DNA of 64,000 nt from Bradyrhizobium sp. WSM1743 (GCF_000473065.1 NZ_AXAZ01000001.1:124001-188000); one strand, 5' to 3'. Positions 44,194-53,365 are shown, counted from the stretch's first letter. The notes: a model not told the origin generated them from the sequence alone. Numbers and translations are program-made.

Positions 44194-45705
44194 CTACGCC
44201 GCATTCGGCACGACGTGCAGTTTGCGCAGCCGATGCAATTCAGTTGCAGCGTCCTTCATCAGGCCATCGGCCGTCTCGCGTTCCTGGCCGACGATGACGC
44301 CTGACGCGAAAGCCTGAGCACGGCGGTGCGCAGGCGGCGCCGTCAGCGCAGCCTCGGTCGCCAGTTCGCGGTGCGCCATGAAGTCGTTCAGCGATCCCAG
44401 TGCGGATTGAATTTGCTTCAGCCGGTCGGAAAGATCTGCGAGCTCCTTCTGGTCGCCATCGCTGTAGAGGATTTCGAAGAAATCGACGGCATAGCGAATC
44501 TTCTTGATCTTGATCCGTAGCTTGTGGCGCTGCATCGGATCGAGATCATTCAGGCGCTTGCCCTCCTTGCGCGCCTTCCGGATACGCCGATCGAGCACCT
44601 GCGCGGCGTAAGCGGCGATCGAGCGGTCATCCTTGACGCGCGACCGTCCAGCCTCGATCCATTCGATCGCGTCGATGAGCAGGCGGCGATAACGTGCCGA
44701 CGCAACCGCATCGCGGGCACGCCTGAATGCCGCCTGCCGCTCCCTGGAGAACTTCGCGCGCAGCGCGCGAGCGCCGCGTCGCGGAACGTCCTTCGCGGTG
44801 ATCGGCCGGATGCTCTCCGTCAGAAAAACGTCGATTTCGCGCGCTGGCGCCAGTTCGCCGGTGAGCCATTTCAGCTCGGCCTTGATCCGCGCCGTGCTCG
44901 CCCGCGGCAGGATGTCGGAGAACAGCGAGGTCGCCGCCCGCAAGCGGCGCAGGCCGACCCGCATCTGATGAACGCCCTCGGCGTCCATGTCACGCACCGG
45001 ATCGGCGTTCGCCGTGATCTGACGCAGCGTCGAATGTGCGATGACGCGGAACGCATCGCGCGGCGAGAGATCGGGCTTCAGCTCGATCGGCTCGGCCTGT
45101 TGCGCACCGCTGCCGTTCCCTGCAACCAGCTGGAAGCCTCGCTCGGATTTCGAACGAAGATCGAGTTCGACTCCCGTGCTGCGTTCGAGCTTGCGCGCCA
45201 GTCGGAACAGATCTGCAACGCGTCCGGACTTCAATTCCAGCTCCAGCTCGGAAACCGGTCGCGACCTCCGCCCGGCGCTGATCCGGCCTTGGTCGACTGC
45301 AAGTTCGATCTCGCTGTTCCTGACCCGTTTCGCTCGCGCCTTGCGATGAATGTTGGTCTGGAACACCGGCTTCAGCTTGCGAGGGAGTGTGCCGGTCGCG
45401 AACTGTCGCAGAGGGGTCTTCCTGGTCTTCTTCAGGTCCGGGCTTGCACCGGAGATCTCGCGCTCCCATTCTCCGCGCGTCACGCCGCCCGTGCCGCCCG
45501 CCTTCACGGTTTGCACGTAGCGTCCATCGACTTTGCGGACCCGGAGTGTCAAGCCATGGCGCCTCAGCTTGTGCTTGTTCGTATCGAAGTAGGTCGACAC
45601 GAGCGTCTGCCCGGACCCGCGGTGCCCGTTCAAACCGTTGGTGCGCAAGACCGATGACAATTGTCGCGGCGCAATCTGGAATTTCAGTTCCGTCTCTGCG
45701 TTCAT
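44194..45705 (-). CDS. CYTH and CHAD domain protein (polyphosphate/triphosphate type)
   Basis: 503 residues. The N-terminal CYTH domain (about residues 1-200) starts with the metal-binding ExExK motif as AETELKFQI and has STYFDTNKHKLRRHGLTLRV. The C-terminal CHAD domain (about 215-490) is helical and basic: VHQMRVGLRRLRAATSLFSD and HKLRIKIKKIRYAVDFF. CYTH enzymes hydrolyse triphosphates and CHAD domains bind polyphosphate granules. Upstream in-frame ATG at 45762 is less likely. It is the first gene of a two-gene unit with the avidin homologue; a link between them has no known explanation. Confidence 0.9.
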   Translation of the reverse strand: MNAETELKFQIAPRQLSSVLRTNGLNGHRGSGQTLVSTYFDTNKHKLRRHGLTLRVRKVDGRYVQTVKAGGTGGVTRGEWEREISGASPDLKKTRKTPLRQFATGTLPRKLKPVFQTNIHRKARAKRVRNSEIELAVDQGRISAGRRSRPVSELELELKSGRVADLFRLARKLERSTGVELDLRSKSERGFQLVAGNGSGAQQAEPIELKPDLSPRDAFRVIAHSTLRQITANADPVRDMDAEGVHQMRVGLRRLRAATSLFSDILPRASTARIKAELKWLTGELAPAREIDVFLTESIRPITAKDVPRRGARALRAKFSRERQAAFRRARDAVASARYRRLLIDAIEWIEAGRSRVKDDRSIAAYAAQVLDRRIRKARKEGKRLNDLDPMQRHKLRIKIKKIRYAVDFFEILYSDGDQKELADLSDRLKQIQSALGSLNDFMAHRELATEAALTAPPAHRRAQAFASGVIVGQERETADGLMKDAATELHRLRKLHVVPNAA

Positions 45706-45800
45706 GGGGAGGCTCTTTCCCTTGCCGAAGCAAAGTGGCGCAAGGGGCGTAAGTTCCCTCATGCGAGCATTTCAATCCAGAACGTGCCAGAGCTTGCACG

Positions 45801-46238
45801 TCATTGAAACTTCACGGAACCGAGTGCGCATGGTCGATTGGAGCAGCGACATCGCACCATTGGAGTTGAGGGAGGCGTCCCTCCAGCCGAATTGCGATCC
45901 TTGTCATCGTGCTCGTCCTCGCCGGCGGCGCTGCTTGGAGCCGCTCGATCGACCGATGCGCCAGGCGTGGACGTCATCTCAACCAACAACTTCCGCGTCT
46001 CATCCAGCAGCGCCCGGATCGCCTTTCGCTCATCGAACCGCTCTCGTGTGAATGCGCCGTGCTTTCGCGCATTCCGGTTGCCCCATGGTGGTCCCGATCC
46101 CGCGGCACCACCGTGCATGCGGCAGCGGGACTTGCCGCGCACCGCGGGCGCGAAGCAGGCGAAGCCGCTGCGCGTGCCGGCGCCGCAGCGCGGGCTTGCC
46201 AACATCGCGCGCGTGTTGCGGATGTGACCGGGGCTCAT
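45801..46238 (-). CDS. Protein with CRMHGG and NARKHG motifs (HGG-motif family)
   Basis: 145 residues. The N-terminal part has a compact Cys/His pattern: PRCGAGTRSGFACFAPAV, GKSRCRMHGGAAGSG, then PPWGNRNARKHGAFTRERF. This four-Cys/His cluster suggests a small zinc-ribbon or knuckle and belongs to the widespread HGG-motif (HGGxSTG-like) proteins found in rhizobial accessory regions. The C-terminal half is low-complexity, acidic then Pro/Ser rich. The start overlaps the stop of the upstream gene (ATGA at 46238-46235), so they are coupled. Function unknown. Confidence 0.75.
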   Translation of the reverse strand: MSPGHIRNTRAMLASPRCGAGTRSGFACFAPAVRGKSRCRMHGGAAGSGPPWGNRNARKHGAFTRERFDERKAIRALLDETRKLLVEMTSTPGASVDRAAPSSAAGEDEHDDKDRNSAGGTPPSTPMVRCRCSNRPCALGSVKFQ

Positions 46239-46891
46239 GCGCTGGCGCCTTGCCTTGCGTCAGTCCATTCGCGTTCGCCGGCTTCGCGGGACGGGACGAG
46301 CCCTGTCCCTGTCGCGGTGCCCGGATCGGCACCGATCAGATGCGCATGCTGCGTGACGTTCCCCACGATCGCCCGTCCGCCATCCTGCACAGACAGGTTC
46401 TGCACCGTGATCGCGCGGTCGTCGCTGTTGCGGTGGCGATTCAGCGCTTCGACCTGGGCGGCGAAGGTGCGGGAGAGTCGGGTCAGTGCGCGGGTGACAC
46501 CCTCCTGCTGGGCAAGATCGTCCGTGCAGGCGAGGCGACAGGCGCAGCGCATCGCCGCCACATGGACGGAGACCATCTGGGAGACCAGCATGGCTTCGAT
46601 GGAATCCTTCGGCGCGATGCTCCTGATCGTCGAGATCATGAAGGCGAGGTTGGCCTCATCGGGCTTCTGCCCGATTGCGCTGGCCTTGACCAATTGCCTC
46701 AGCATGCCGTGCAGCGCGTCGCGGTCGGCGGCGCCGAGCGCCTCGGCCAGCAGCCGCTCGCCGGCCTGCGGGTCGGGATGGCTGATCGCGATGCGCCGCT
46801 TGTAGAGTTTTATGCGCGGGCTCGCGTGAGGGCCGCTGCGATCGTGTGCCGCAAGCGGCGATGTGATGTGGCGTTCGGGAACTGTCGTCAT
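46235..46891 (-). CDS. Uncharacterised partner of the HGG-motif protein
   Basis: 218 residues, soluble. The middle is helical (MLRQLVKASAIGQKPDEANL, EAMLVSQMVSVHVAAMRCAC, ALTRLSRTFAAQVEALNRHR), and the C-terminal third has a beta-type segment AITVQNLSVQDGGRAIVGNV. This combination recurs as a partner of HGG-motif proteins in rhizobia (from memory). AAAGGAC precedes the ATG. The four-base overlap with the next gene argues for a stoichiometric complex. DNA- or RNA-binding is a guess from the basic partner, not shown. Confidence 0.7.
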   Translation of the reverse strand: MTTVPERHITSPLAAHDRSGPHASPRIKLYKRRIAISHPDPQAGERLLAEALGAADRDALHGMLRQLVKASAIGQKPDEANLAFMISTIRSIAPKDSIEAMLVSQMVSVHVAAMRCACRLACTDDLAQQEGVTRALTRLSRTFAAQVEALNRHRNSDDRAITVQNLSVQDGGRAIVGNVTQHAHLIGADPGTATGTGLVPSREAGEREWTDARQGASA

Positions 46892-47327
46892 GTGCTGTGT
46901 CCTTTGCTAACGCAGGCGCGCGCGAGCGACTGTTCGCTCGTTGCGCGCGAATGCGAATTTCGGGAATGTCGATGAAGGGTTTAGGCGCAACCGCGTCGGG
47001 ACGGCCGTGGTCGGCCAGGCCATTACGCTCACGATTGTTGCGATGATGCCATCATGCCACTGTTTTGCCCGACGAGTCAAAACCGAATTCGTAAATCCGA
47101 AAAACTTCTTCCCCAGGCCCAAGTCCTTGTTCTGACAGGGGCCGTCTACTGTGCATGGGGTTGTTTTCGCATTTTTTGTTTGGAAGCGGCGTGCACGTGC
47201 CGTGCGGCGGAATGCCGGCGTCCACACGCGATTGCGAAATCCGGCGCGGCCGCTCATCATGATCTTCGAACGCGTCGCACCAACAAAGCATGCACAAGCG
47301 GCGCCAAGAGGTCTGGGGAGAGAACGA
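46892..47327. other. 436-base gap, no convincing gene
   Basis: This holds the divergent promoters of the HGG pair and the TctC gene. A 64-residue plus-strand frame at 46941-47135 and several minus frames have no recognisable domain. A TTGTTTGGAAGCGGCG stretch and TTTTCGCATTTTTTGTTTGG (47164-47183) make it more AT-rich than its neighbours, hinting at decayed or acquired DNA. Confidence 0.5.
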
Positions 47328-48311
47328 ATGCAACGAACCGCCCGCCTGCTGGCAGTCATCGCCGGATTATACGCTGCAGCGCTGGCGACAGAGGCCCTCG
47401 CGCAGAAATACCCGTCGCGGCCGGTCAAGGTCATGGTCGGCTTCAGCGCGGGCGGCCCGGTCGACGTCGTCGCGCGCATCATCGGCGATCGCCTCGGCAG
47501 CAAGCTCGGCCAGCCCTTCGTGGTCGAGAATCGTGCCGGCGCCAACGGCATGATCGCCGCCGAAGGCGTCGCGCGTGCCGATGCGGACGGCTACACCATG
47601 CTCGCCTGCAACTCGTCGACGATCACGATCAACAAGACGCTGTTCAAGGAGATCCGCTACGATCCGGAGAAGGACTTTGCGCCGCTCACCACGGTCGTGT
47701 CGGCGCCGCTCGTCCTCGTCGTCAATCCCGAGAATCCCAAGACGGCGAATATCAAGTCGGTGGCCGATCTCGTCGCTGCGGCAAAGGCTACGCCCGGGGC
47801 GCTCGCTTATGGCTCCGGCGGCAACGGCAATCTCGCTCATCTGGCGATGGAGCTGCTCGGCCAGAAGGCCGGCATCAAGCTGATCCATGTGCCCTATCGC
47901 GGCGGCTCGGCCGCCGAGGTCGGCATTCTCGCGCAGGAGGTGCTGGCGGTGTTCGATCCGCTCTCGGCCGTGCCGCTGGTCAAGGCCGGCAAGCTGCGCG
48001 CGCTGGCGGTGTCGTCGGCCGAGCGGCTGCCGGCGCTGCCTGATGTGCCCACCGTGGCGGAAGCCGGCTATCCCGGCTTCGACATCTCGTTCTGGGTCGG
48101 CTTCTTCATGCCGAAGGCGACGCCCGCGCCGATCCTGGAGATGCTGCACCGCGAGATCGTTGCCGCTGCCAAGGACCCGGCGGTTGAGGAGAAGCTCGGC
48201 TCGCAGGGTGTCGTCAGCGTGCTCAGCCAGACTGAATATGCCGCGAAGATCGCGAAGGAGACGAAGGAGCTGGCCGAAGTCGTCGCGGCAGCGAACATCA
48301 AGGCGGAGTAG
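47328..48311 (+). CDS. Bug/TctC-family tripartite tricarboxylate transporter binding protein
   Basis: 327 residues from the ATG at 47328, preceded by GGGGAGAGA; the frame is open further upstream but without signal. A Sec signal peptide (LLAVIAGLYAAALATEALA) cleaves near residue 25. TctC motifs: YPSRPVKVMVGFSAGGPVDV, PFVVENRAGANGMIAAEGVA, HVPYRGGSAAEVGILAQEV and PTVAEAGYPGFDISFWVGFF. Periplasmic binding of a carboxylate is predicted. No tctA/tctB membrane genes lie beside it, typical of the many orphan Bug proteins. Confidence 0.9.
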   Translation: MQRTARLLAVIAGLYAAALATEALAQKYPSRPVKVMVGFSAGGPVDVVARIIGDRLGSKLGQPFVVENRAGANGMIAAEGVARADADGYTMLACNSSTITINKTLFKEIRYDPEKDFAPLTTVVSAPLVLVVNPENPKTANIKSVADLVAAAKATPGALAYGSGGNGNLAHLAMELLGQKAGIKLIHVPYRGGSAAEVGILAQEVLAVFDPLSAVPLVKAGKLRALAVSSAERLPALPDVPTVAEAGYPGFDISFWVGFFMPKATPAPILEMLHREIVAAAKDPAVEEKLGSQGVVSVLSQTEYAAKIAKETKELAEVVAAANIKAE

Positions 48312-48346
48312 GGCGCGGTCGGCGAGCGCAAGCAAGAACGTCGCGC

Positions 48347-48808
48347 CTATTCGCCGCCGGCTAGCTGCTCCAGCCGATCGAGCAGCGGCAGTTGTCCGGC
48401 GTTGATCTTCTTCCGTGCAGCTTCCAGCGTGAACCATTCCGCGCGGTCGACTTCCGGAAAGGCCTGCCGCTTGCCGCTGCGCGGCGGCCATTCCATCTCG
48501 AACGTGTTGCTGCGAATGCTGCGCACGTCGATGTCCAGCTCGGCCGCGAACGCGGTGACGAGCTTGCCCCCGCGCTGCCTGACCTGGCCAAGCGCGATCA
48601 GCGGCACGGACAGCTCAAGCCCAAGCTCCTCGGCAAACTCCCGCCGCGCGGCAATCTCTGCGTCTTCTCCGTTCGCGTACTCGCCCTTCGGGATCGACCA
48701 CGCGCCGAGATCCTTGTTGCGCCAGAACGGCCCTCCCGGATGAACGAGGAGAACCTCGACTTTTCGGCGCTTCCGATAGGCGATGATCCCGGCACTCTTC
48801 GATGGCAT
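48347..48808 (-). CDS. NUDIX hydrolase
   Basis: 153 residues. The Nudix box is complete: GEYANGEDAEIAARREFAEE followed by LGL, with REFAEE supplying the metal-binding Glu residues. N-terminal SAGIIAYRKRRKVEVLLVHP and WSIPKGEYANGE are typical of MutT-like housecleaning or diadenosine-polyphosphate enzymes. Convergent with the TctC gene at 36 bases. Substrate not determinable. Confidence 0.93.
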   Translation of the reverse strand: MPSKSAGIIAYRKRRKVEVLLVHPGGPFWRNKDLGAWSIPKGEYANGEDAEIAARREFAEELGLELSVPLIALGQVRQRGGKLVTAFAAELDIDVRSIRSNTFEMEWPPRSGKRQAFPEVDRAEWFTLEAARKKINAGQLPLLDRLEQLAGGE

Positions 48809-48913
48809 TGCAGGTTCCGTGCAGGCGTGGGTGGCAGGGCTCGGGAAAACTGGAACAGAGCGTCTTAGCGCAGGTTAGTAGCCAACGTTCATTTTGATAT
48901 AAGGGAGTGAATC

Positions 48914-49960
48914 ATGATCCGCCTGTTGGCAACCACCGCCTTAGGGCTGGTGCTGGCGAACGCCGCGTTTGCGCAATCGCCAAGCACGAAGTCCGAACAG
49001 ACGCCGCAATCACAATCGAATACCGCGGCGCCGCCCGCCGCCGCGCCATCCGGCACGGTTGATAGACAACAGACCACATCGCAACCGCAGCAACCATCGA
49101 CGTCGGGAACGTCGACCCAGAATACGCAGGCCAACACACCGTCTTCCGGCTCCGGCACCTCCAATGCAGCCGGCAACCAGCCTGCGACGCAGCAGAGCGC
49201 CAACCCGCCACCGACGAACACGAACCAGGCGCAGGATCGGTCCAATCCGCCGCCGACCAGCAGCAATCAGGCCCAGCAGGCGCCCGCTGCATCTGGAACT
49301 AACCAGGCCCAGCCGGCGCCGAACGCGCCAACCAGCAATCAGGCGCAGGGCGAACGTTCGGGCACCAGTTCACAGGCGGCCGCCCAGACTGACGTCAACC
49401 TCAACAAGCAGCAGGAGACCAAGATCAGCGCATCGATCTCGCACCTGAACGTGCGGCCGCTGACCAACGTCAATTTCTCGCTGAATGTCGGCACGGTGGT
49501 GCCGCGCGACGTCCACCTTTCGACATTGCCGCCTGACGTCGTCGAGATCGTGCCGCAATATCGCGGCTACAGCTTTGCGCTGGTGAAGGATCAGATCGTC
49601 GTGGTCGATCCGGCGACTTACAAGATCGTGACGGTGCTGCCGTATTCGGGGCAGTCCACGGCAACAACGACCACACGCGAGCGCAGCGCCAGCAAGTTCT
49701 CGGATCGCGATCGCGAGGTGATCCGCAAGCATGCGAAGTCCCGCACCGAAGGACGGAGCGAGGCGCGGACCACCGGCAGCACCGCGCGCACCGAGATCCA
49801 TATCGGCGATCGCGTCCCGGAGACTGTCGAGGTCGAGGAATTTCCGAGCACGGTGTACCGGGATGCACCCGACCTGCGGGAGTACCGCTACATCCACCGC
49901 GACACGCGGACCTACGTCATCGAGCCGCGCGAACGTCGGGTGATCGAGGAGATCGACTAG
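48914..49960 (+). CDS. DUF1236 exported protein with a repetitive Gln/Asn/Pro-rich linker
   Basis: 348 residues. Signal peptide IRLLATTALGLVLANAAFAQ cleaves near residue 21. Residues about 22-160 are low-complexity Ser/Thr/Pro/Gln/Asn, with five NQAQ copies in a PPTxxNQAQ-like repeat. Then two DUF1236 domains: VVPRDVHLSTLPPDVVEIVP with YSFALVKDQIVVVDPATYKI, and GDRVPETVEVEEFPSTVYRD with YIHRDTRTYVIEPRERRVIE. Likely periplasmic or surface; DUF1236 is common in bradyrhizobia and of unknown role. The linker may span peptidoglycan. Confidence 0.88.
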   Translation: MIRLLATTALGLVLANAAFAQSPSTKSEQTPQSQSNTAAPPAAAPSGTVDRQQTTSQPQQPSTSGTSTQNTQANTPSSGSGTSNAAGNQPATQQSANPPPTNTNQAQDRSNPPPTSSNQAQQAPAASGTNQAQPAPNAPTSNQAQGERSGTSSQAAAQTDVNLNKQQETKISASISHLNVRPLTNVNFSLNVGTVVPRDVHLSTLPPDVVEIVPQYRGYSFALVKDQIVVVDPATYKIVTVLPYSGQSTATTTTRERSASKFSDRDREVIRKHAKSRTEGRSEARTTGSTARTEIHIGDRVPETVEVEEFPSTVYRDAPDLREYRYIHRDTRTYVIEPRERRVIEEID

Positions 49961-50007
49961 GTCGCGTGCCGATCGGAAGCCGCTCCATCGAGCGGCTTCT
50001 CGAACTT

Positions 50008-50970
50008 TCAGATCGCAGAGCGTTCTCGAGCGGCGAAGCGGACGGCGCGCGCCTTCGCACGCTTTCCGGCGGCACGTGCCGCGATCATGCTGCGTGCCTT
50101 GCCGTGGGCGGTGGCATTCTTCCGCAGCAGGGTTGCAAACCGCTTGCGCGCACGGCTCGCCGCCAGCCGCGCGGTGAGCTGCTCGGCCTTGCGAATGATC
50201 GTCGCGACCGAAGGCGTCAGGTTCACCGGAACAAGGGCGACGTCCTTTGTCTTCGAGAGGCTGCCGATGCCTTCGCAGGGCGCTTCGCGCGGCAGGTCGA
50301 TCCGGATCGCGAGCGCCTCCGAGCGTTCGATCCAGTCTTCGGCCCTGGTGCCGGTGATGATGCGGACATAGTCGCGTGTCTCGCGCGGCAGCTCGCTCTC
50401 TTTGGCAAGCCATTTCTGGATGCGGCCGGGACCAGCATTATACGCCGCCGCCGCAAGGCCGAGATTGCCGAAATCGTCGCGCAGCTTGCGCAGGAATTTC
50501 GCCGAGGCCGGCAGCGCCTTCATCGGATCGAAGGGATCATCGAGGCCGACCTCGGCGGCCGTCTCCGGCATGAACTGCGCGACGCCCTGCGCACCCGCCG
50601 GGCTGACCTCGTTGGAACGAAAGCGGCTCTCCTGCCAGAGCAGGCGCGCGAAGAACGGCACGGGAATGCCGCTGGCTTCGGCAGCTTCCCTCAGCGCGTG
50701 ACAGAATTGCTCGGTTGGCGAAGCCGCGGCCGGCACGACAGGCTCAATCGTGCGTGCCGGCTCGATCGTCTCCTCGTAAGCCGCGCGCGCGTTCGCGAGC
50801 TCAATGGCCTGCACGCTCGCGAGGAAGAGCTCGACCAGCGGAACCAGCGAGGGAGCGCGATCGGCCTTGGGAGTGGAGTTGTCGAAGCTTGATGCCTGCC
50901 AGGAGGGCGATGTGCCGACGTCGCACATCAGAATCAGGAACGCAGCGCAAGCCGCGACGAGAAATCGCAT
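50008..50970 (-). CDS. Lytic murein transglycosylase (SLT family)
   Basis: 320 residues from the ATG at 50970; another start at 50988 adds six. An N-terminal signal sequence (FLVAACAAFLILMCDVG) is followed by the SLT domain from about residue 95: IPVPFFARLLWQESRFRSNE with the catalytic Glu, AGAQGVAQFMPETAAEVGLD, and GLAAAAYNAGPGRIQKWLAK. It cleaves peptidoglycan to 1,6-anhydro products in the periplasm. The C-terminal region is very basic (Arg, Lys, Ala-rich), perhaps for wall binding. Transcribed alone. Confidence 0.9.
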   Translation of the reverse strand: MRFLVAACAAFLILMCDVGTSPSWQASSFDNSTPKADRAPSLVPLVELFLASVQAIELANARAAYEETIEPARTIEPVVPAAASPTEQFCHALREAAEASGIPVPFFARLLWQESRFRSNEVSPAGAQGVAQFMPETAAEVGLDDPFDPMKALPASAKFLRKLRDDFGNLGLAAAAYNAGPGRIQKWLAKESELPRETRDYVRIITGTRAEDWIERSEALAIRIDLPREAPCEGIGSLSKTKDVALVPVNLTPSVATIIRKAEQLTARLAASRARKRFATLLRKNATAHGKARSMIAARAAGKRAKARAVRFAARERSAI

Positions 50971-51173
50971 CTCGGTAAGAATCCGCAAACTGTGGGGGAA
51001 CGGGCAGCGGGTTACGCCGGTGACAAGGACTTCTTAACCGCAATTGCGGCGAAGCTGCGATTCCGAAGGGCGACCGGTGTTAGTACGGTGTTCCCGCCGC
51101 AGGACACGCGCGGTCGGCCCGCGGATCTACGGGAACCGCAGAGATGCAGCGCCTTGATCGGCATTCGTTCAAA

Positions 51174-52031
51174 TCAGCCCGCAACGAAGGCGAGCAGGGT
51201 GCCGTTGGCCTTGGCCGGCGGCACGCAGATCGCGGCTCCGCTCCGCACGGCTGCCGAACCGAGCGCCTTTTCGGTCGCCGCGAGATCGCCGCTGACCAGC
51301 ACCAGCGCGGCGCCGCCGCGCTCGGAGAGTCCCGCGAGCGGGACGCGGGGATAGCGCTTGGCGAGCTGATCCAGCGTCAGATAGACGAAGTCGGCGCGCT
51401 CGCCGCCGGAGGGCACAGTGACCGCGCCGTCGGCGTCGGTCGTCGGTTCGCGGTCGATCAGGCGTGCGAGATGCGCGGCTTCCTGCGCTGGCTCCGGTGT
51501 TGCGATCAGCGTCTGCTTGATCCGCTTGGCAGCATTGGCGTGCTTCATCAGCTCGGGGATCCACACGGTCTCGCGGGTCTTGTGCTGACACGCGAAGATG
51601 CGCACGCCGCCCGGTGCTTCCGCGGTCGGCCACATGAAGGTGCGGAATTTCGCCGCCGAGACCGTGCCGTTTGGCAGCGTCACGGGACGTTCGAAATCGG
51701 TCGGGCCGATCGGCTCCAGGCCCCGCGCACGGATCTCCTCGGCGCCGGCGGCGGAATCGACTGCGGTGAAGGCGATACGCTCGATACCTTCGCCGCGCTT
51801 GTCGAGGAAGGTACGCGCGGGGGCATTGAGCTCGGTCGCAGCGAGCACGCCGAGCAGCTCCATGTAGTCGGGGTCGAACATGATGGTGTAGTTGCCCGTG
51901 CCCATATGGACGCTGTGGGTGCCGCGCGGGGACACGGTGAAGCCGAGTTGCCGATAGTTCTCGGCGGCCTGGTCGAGGTCCTTCACCATGACCACGGCGT
52001 GGTCGATACCGATGATGTTCTTGAGGGCCAC
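51174..52031 (-). CDS. VOC-family glyoxalase-like protein
   Basis: 285 residues from a GTG at 52031, which follows GGGGAAGAAC and gives the start ALKNIIGIDHAVVMVKDLDQ. An ATG at 52085 adds 18 atypical residues. This is a glyoxalase-3-like VOC protein of the PF13468 kind: MFDPDYMELLGVL supplies the metal Glu, and there is a second module with VRIFACQHKTRET and C-terminal ICVPPAKANGTLLAFVAG. Substrate unknown. It is monocistronic. Confidence 0.82.
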   Translation of the reverse strand: MALKNIIGIDHAVVMVKDLDQAAENYRQLGFTVSPRGTHSVHMGTGNYTIMFDPDYMELLGVLAATELNAPARTFLDKRGEGIERIAFTAVDSAAGAEEIRARGLEPIGPTDFERPVTLPNGTVSAAKFRTFMWPTAEAPGGVRIFACQHKTRETVWIPELMKHANAAKRIKQTLIATPEPAQEAAHLARLIDREPTTDADGAVTVPSGGERADFVYLTLDQLAKRYPRVPLAGLSERGGAALVLVSGDLAATEKALGSAAVRSGAAICVPPAKANGTLLAFVAG

Positions 52032-52174
52032 TGTTCTTCCCCGATTGCAAACTGACTGTAGGCCGCGCCGGCGGCTGCCGGTCATGTCTACGCCGGATAG
52101 GCGGCCAAGTCATTTTCAATTCAGCGCTAGATGCGGAATTTCATTCCGCGCAACGCATCCTCGTGCGACGCGCG

Positions 52175-53365
52175 TCAGCGCGCCTGCTCGAGATAGGCGG
52201 CGAGGATGGCGCGCTCCTCGCCGGTCATTTCCGTGATGTTGCCCGGCGGCATGGCATTCGACCAGGCGGCGACACGCCCGATCAGGCGGATATTGCGATG
52301 AATGTGCTCGGGCGCATCGAGCAGGATGCCTTTCGGCGCGGTGACGATGCCGGCCCAGACCGGCTCGGCCGCGTGGCACATGCTGCAACGGGACATCACG
52401 ATCTCCTCGACATTGGCGAGCGTCGGCGGTGTCGACAATGCACCCGTCTTGACCTCGCGCGGACCGGCCGCGGAGAGGAAGAGGATCGCGATCACGCCGG
52501 CCGCCGCCACGCCCCACACCCACCACGGCGATTTGCGCCCGGCATGGCGCTCATTGAAAAAGTGGCGGATCACCGGTCCCAGCGCCAGGATGATCGCGAC
52601 GATGATCCAGTTGAAGCGGGTGGCGTAGAGCAGGGGATAGTGGTTGCTGATCATCAGCACGACGACGGGGAGCGTCAGGTAATTGTTGTGGACCGAGCGT
52701 TCCTTGCTGGCCTTGCCGAGCTTTGGATCGGGCGCCTGGCCCGCGATGAGGCTGGCTACGATCTTTTTCTGGTTCGGGATGATCAATGCGAAGACATTGG
52801 CGACCATGATGGTGCCGATGATCGCGCCGATCTGGTTGAAGGCGCCACGGCCGCTCAGCACATGGGTGAAGGCGTAAGTGAGCGCGACCAGGAAAAGATA
52901 GCCGCCGATGGCAAAGGGCAGCTCACGCTGCGCCAGCCCAGTGCGGCAGGCGGCCTCATAGAGCAGCCATGCCAGCGCCAGGCTGCAGAAGCTAAACAGG
53001 CCCGCCTGGAATGGCGTGAGGTCGAGGATCGACTTGTCGACCAGGAACAGATCGGCCTCGAGATAATACACCACCACCATCAGCGCAAAGCCGGACAGCC
53101 AGGTGGTGTAGGCCTCCCATTTGAACCAGGTCAGCTCGTCCGGCATCTGGCTCGGGGCCACCAGGTATTTCATGATCCGGTAGAAGCCGCCGCCATGGAC
53201 CTGCCAGGCTTCGCCCTGCACGCCATCAGGCAGGTCACTTCTGGACCTGAGGCTGAGGTCGAGGGCGATGAAATAGAAGGAACTGCCGATCCAGGCGATC
53301 GCGGCCACCACGTGCAGCCAGCGCAACAGCAGGCTCGCCCATTCCGATATGACGGATCCCCACAT
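52175..53365 (-). CDS. puuD: Urate oxidase, membrane cytochrome c type (PuuD)
   Basis: 396 residues. About nine membrane helices, starting SLLLRWLHVVAAIAWIGSSF, an N-terminal domain characteristic of PuuD, and a C-terminal cytochrome c segment with CxxCH as RCSMCHAAEP plus the distal Met ligand region MPPGNITEM. PuuD oxidises urate to 5-hydroxyisourate, passing electrons to the respiratory chain. No 5-hydroxyisourate hydrolase, OHCU decarboxylase or xanthine dehydrogenase genes lie in the window, so it is separated from the rest of the pathway. Confidence 0.93.
   Translation of the reverse strand: MWGSVISEWASLLLRWLHVVAAIAWIGSSFYFIALDLSLRSRSDLPDGVQGEAWQVHGGGFYRIMKYLVAPSQMPDELTWFKWEAYTTWLSGFALMVVVYYLEADLFLVDKSILDLTPFQAGLFSFCSLALAWLLYEAACRTGLAQRELPFAIGGYLFLVALTYAFTHVLSGRGAFNQIGAIIGTIMVANVFALIIPNQKKIVASLIAGQAPDPKLGKASKERSVHNNYLTLPVVVLMISNHYPLLYATRFNWIIVAIILALGPVIRHFFNERHAGRKSPWWVWGVAAAGVIAILFLSAAGPREVKTGALSTPPTLANVEEIVMSRCSMCHAAEPVWAGIVTAPKGILLDAPEHIHRNIRLIGRVAAWSNAMPPGNITEMTGEERAILAAYLEQAR

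Noticed and set aside
45801..46891. Prophage or integrated element around the HGG-motif pair
   Set aside because: No integrase, terminase, capsid or attachment repeat was found on either side; the flanking genes are ordinary chromosomal types.
46941..47135. 64-codon plus-strand frame in the HGG/TctC gap
   Set aside because: No ribosome binding site, no recognisable domain, and overlapping frames on both strands are equally long.
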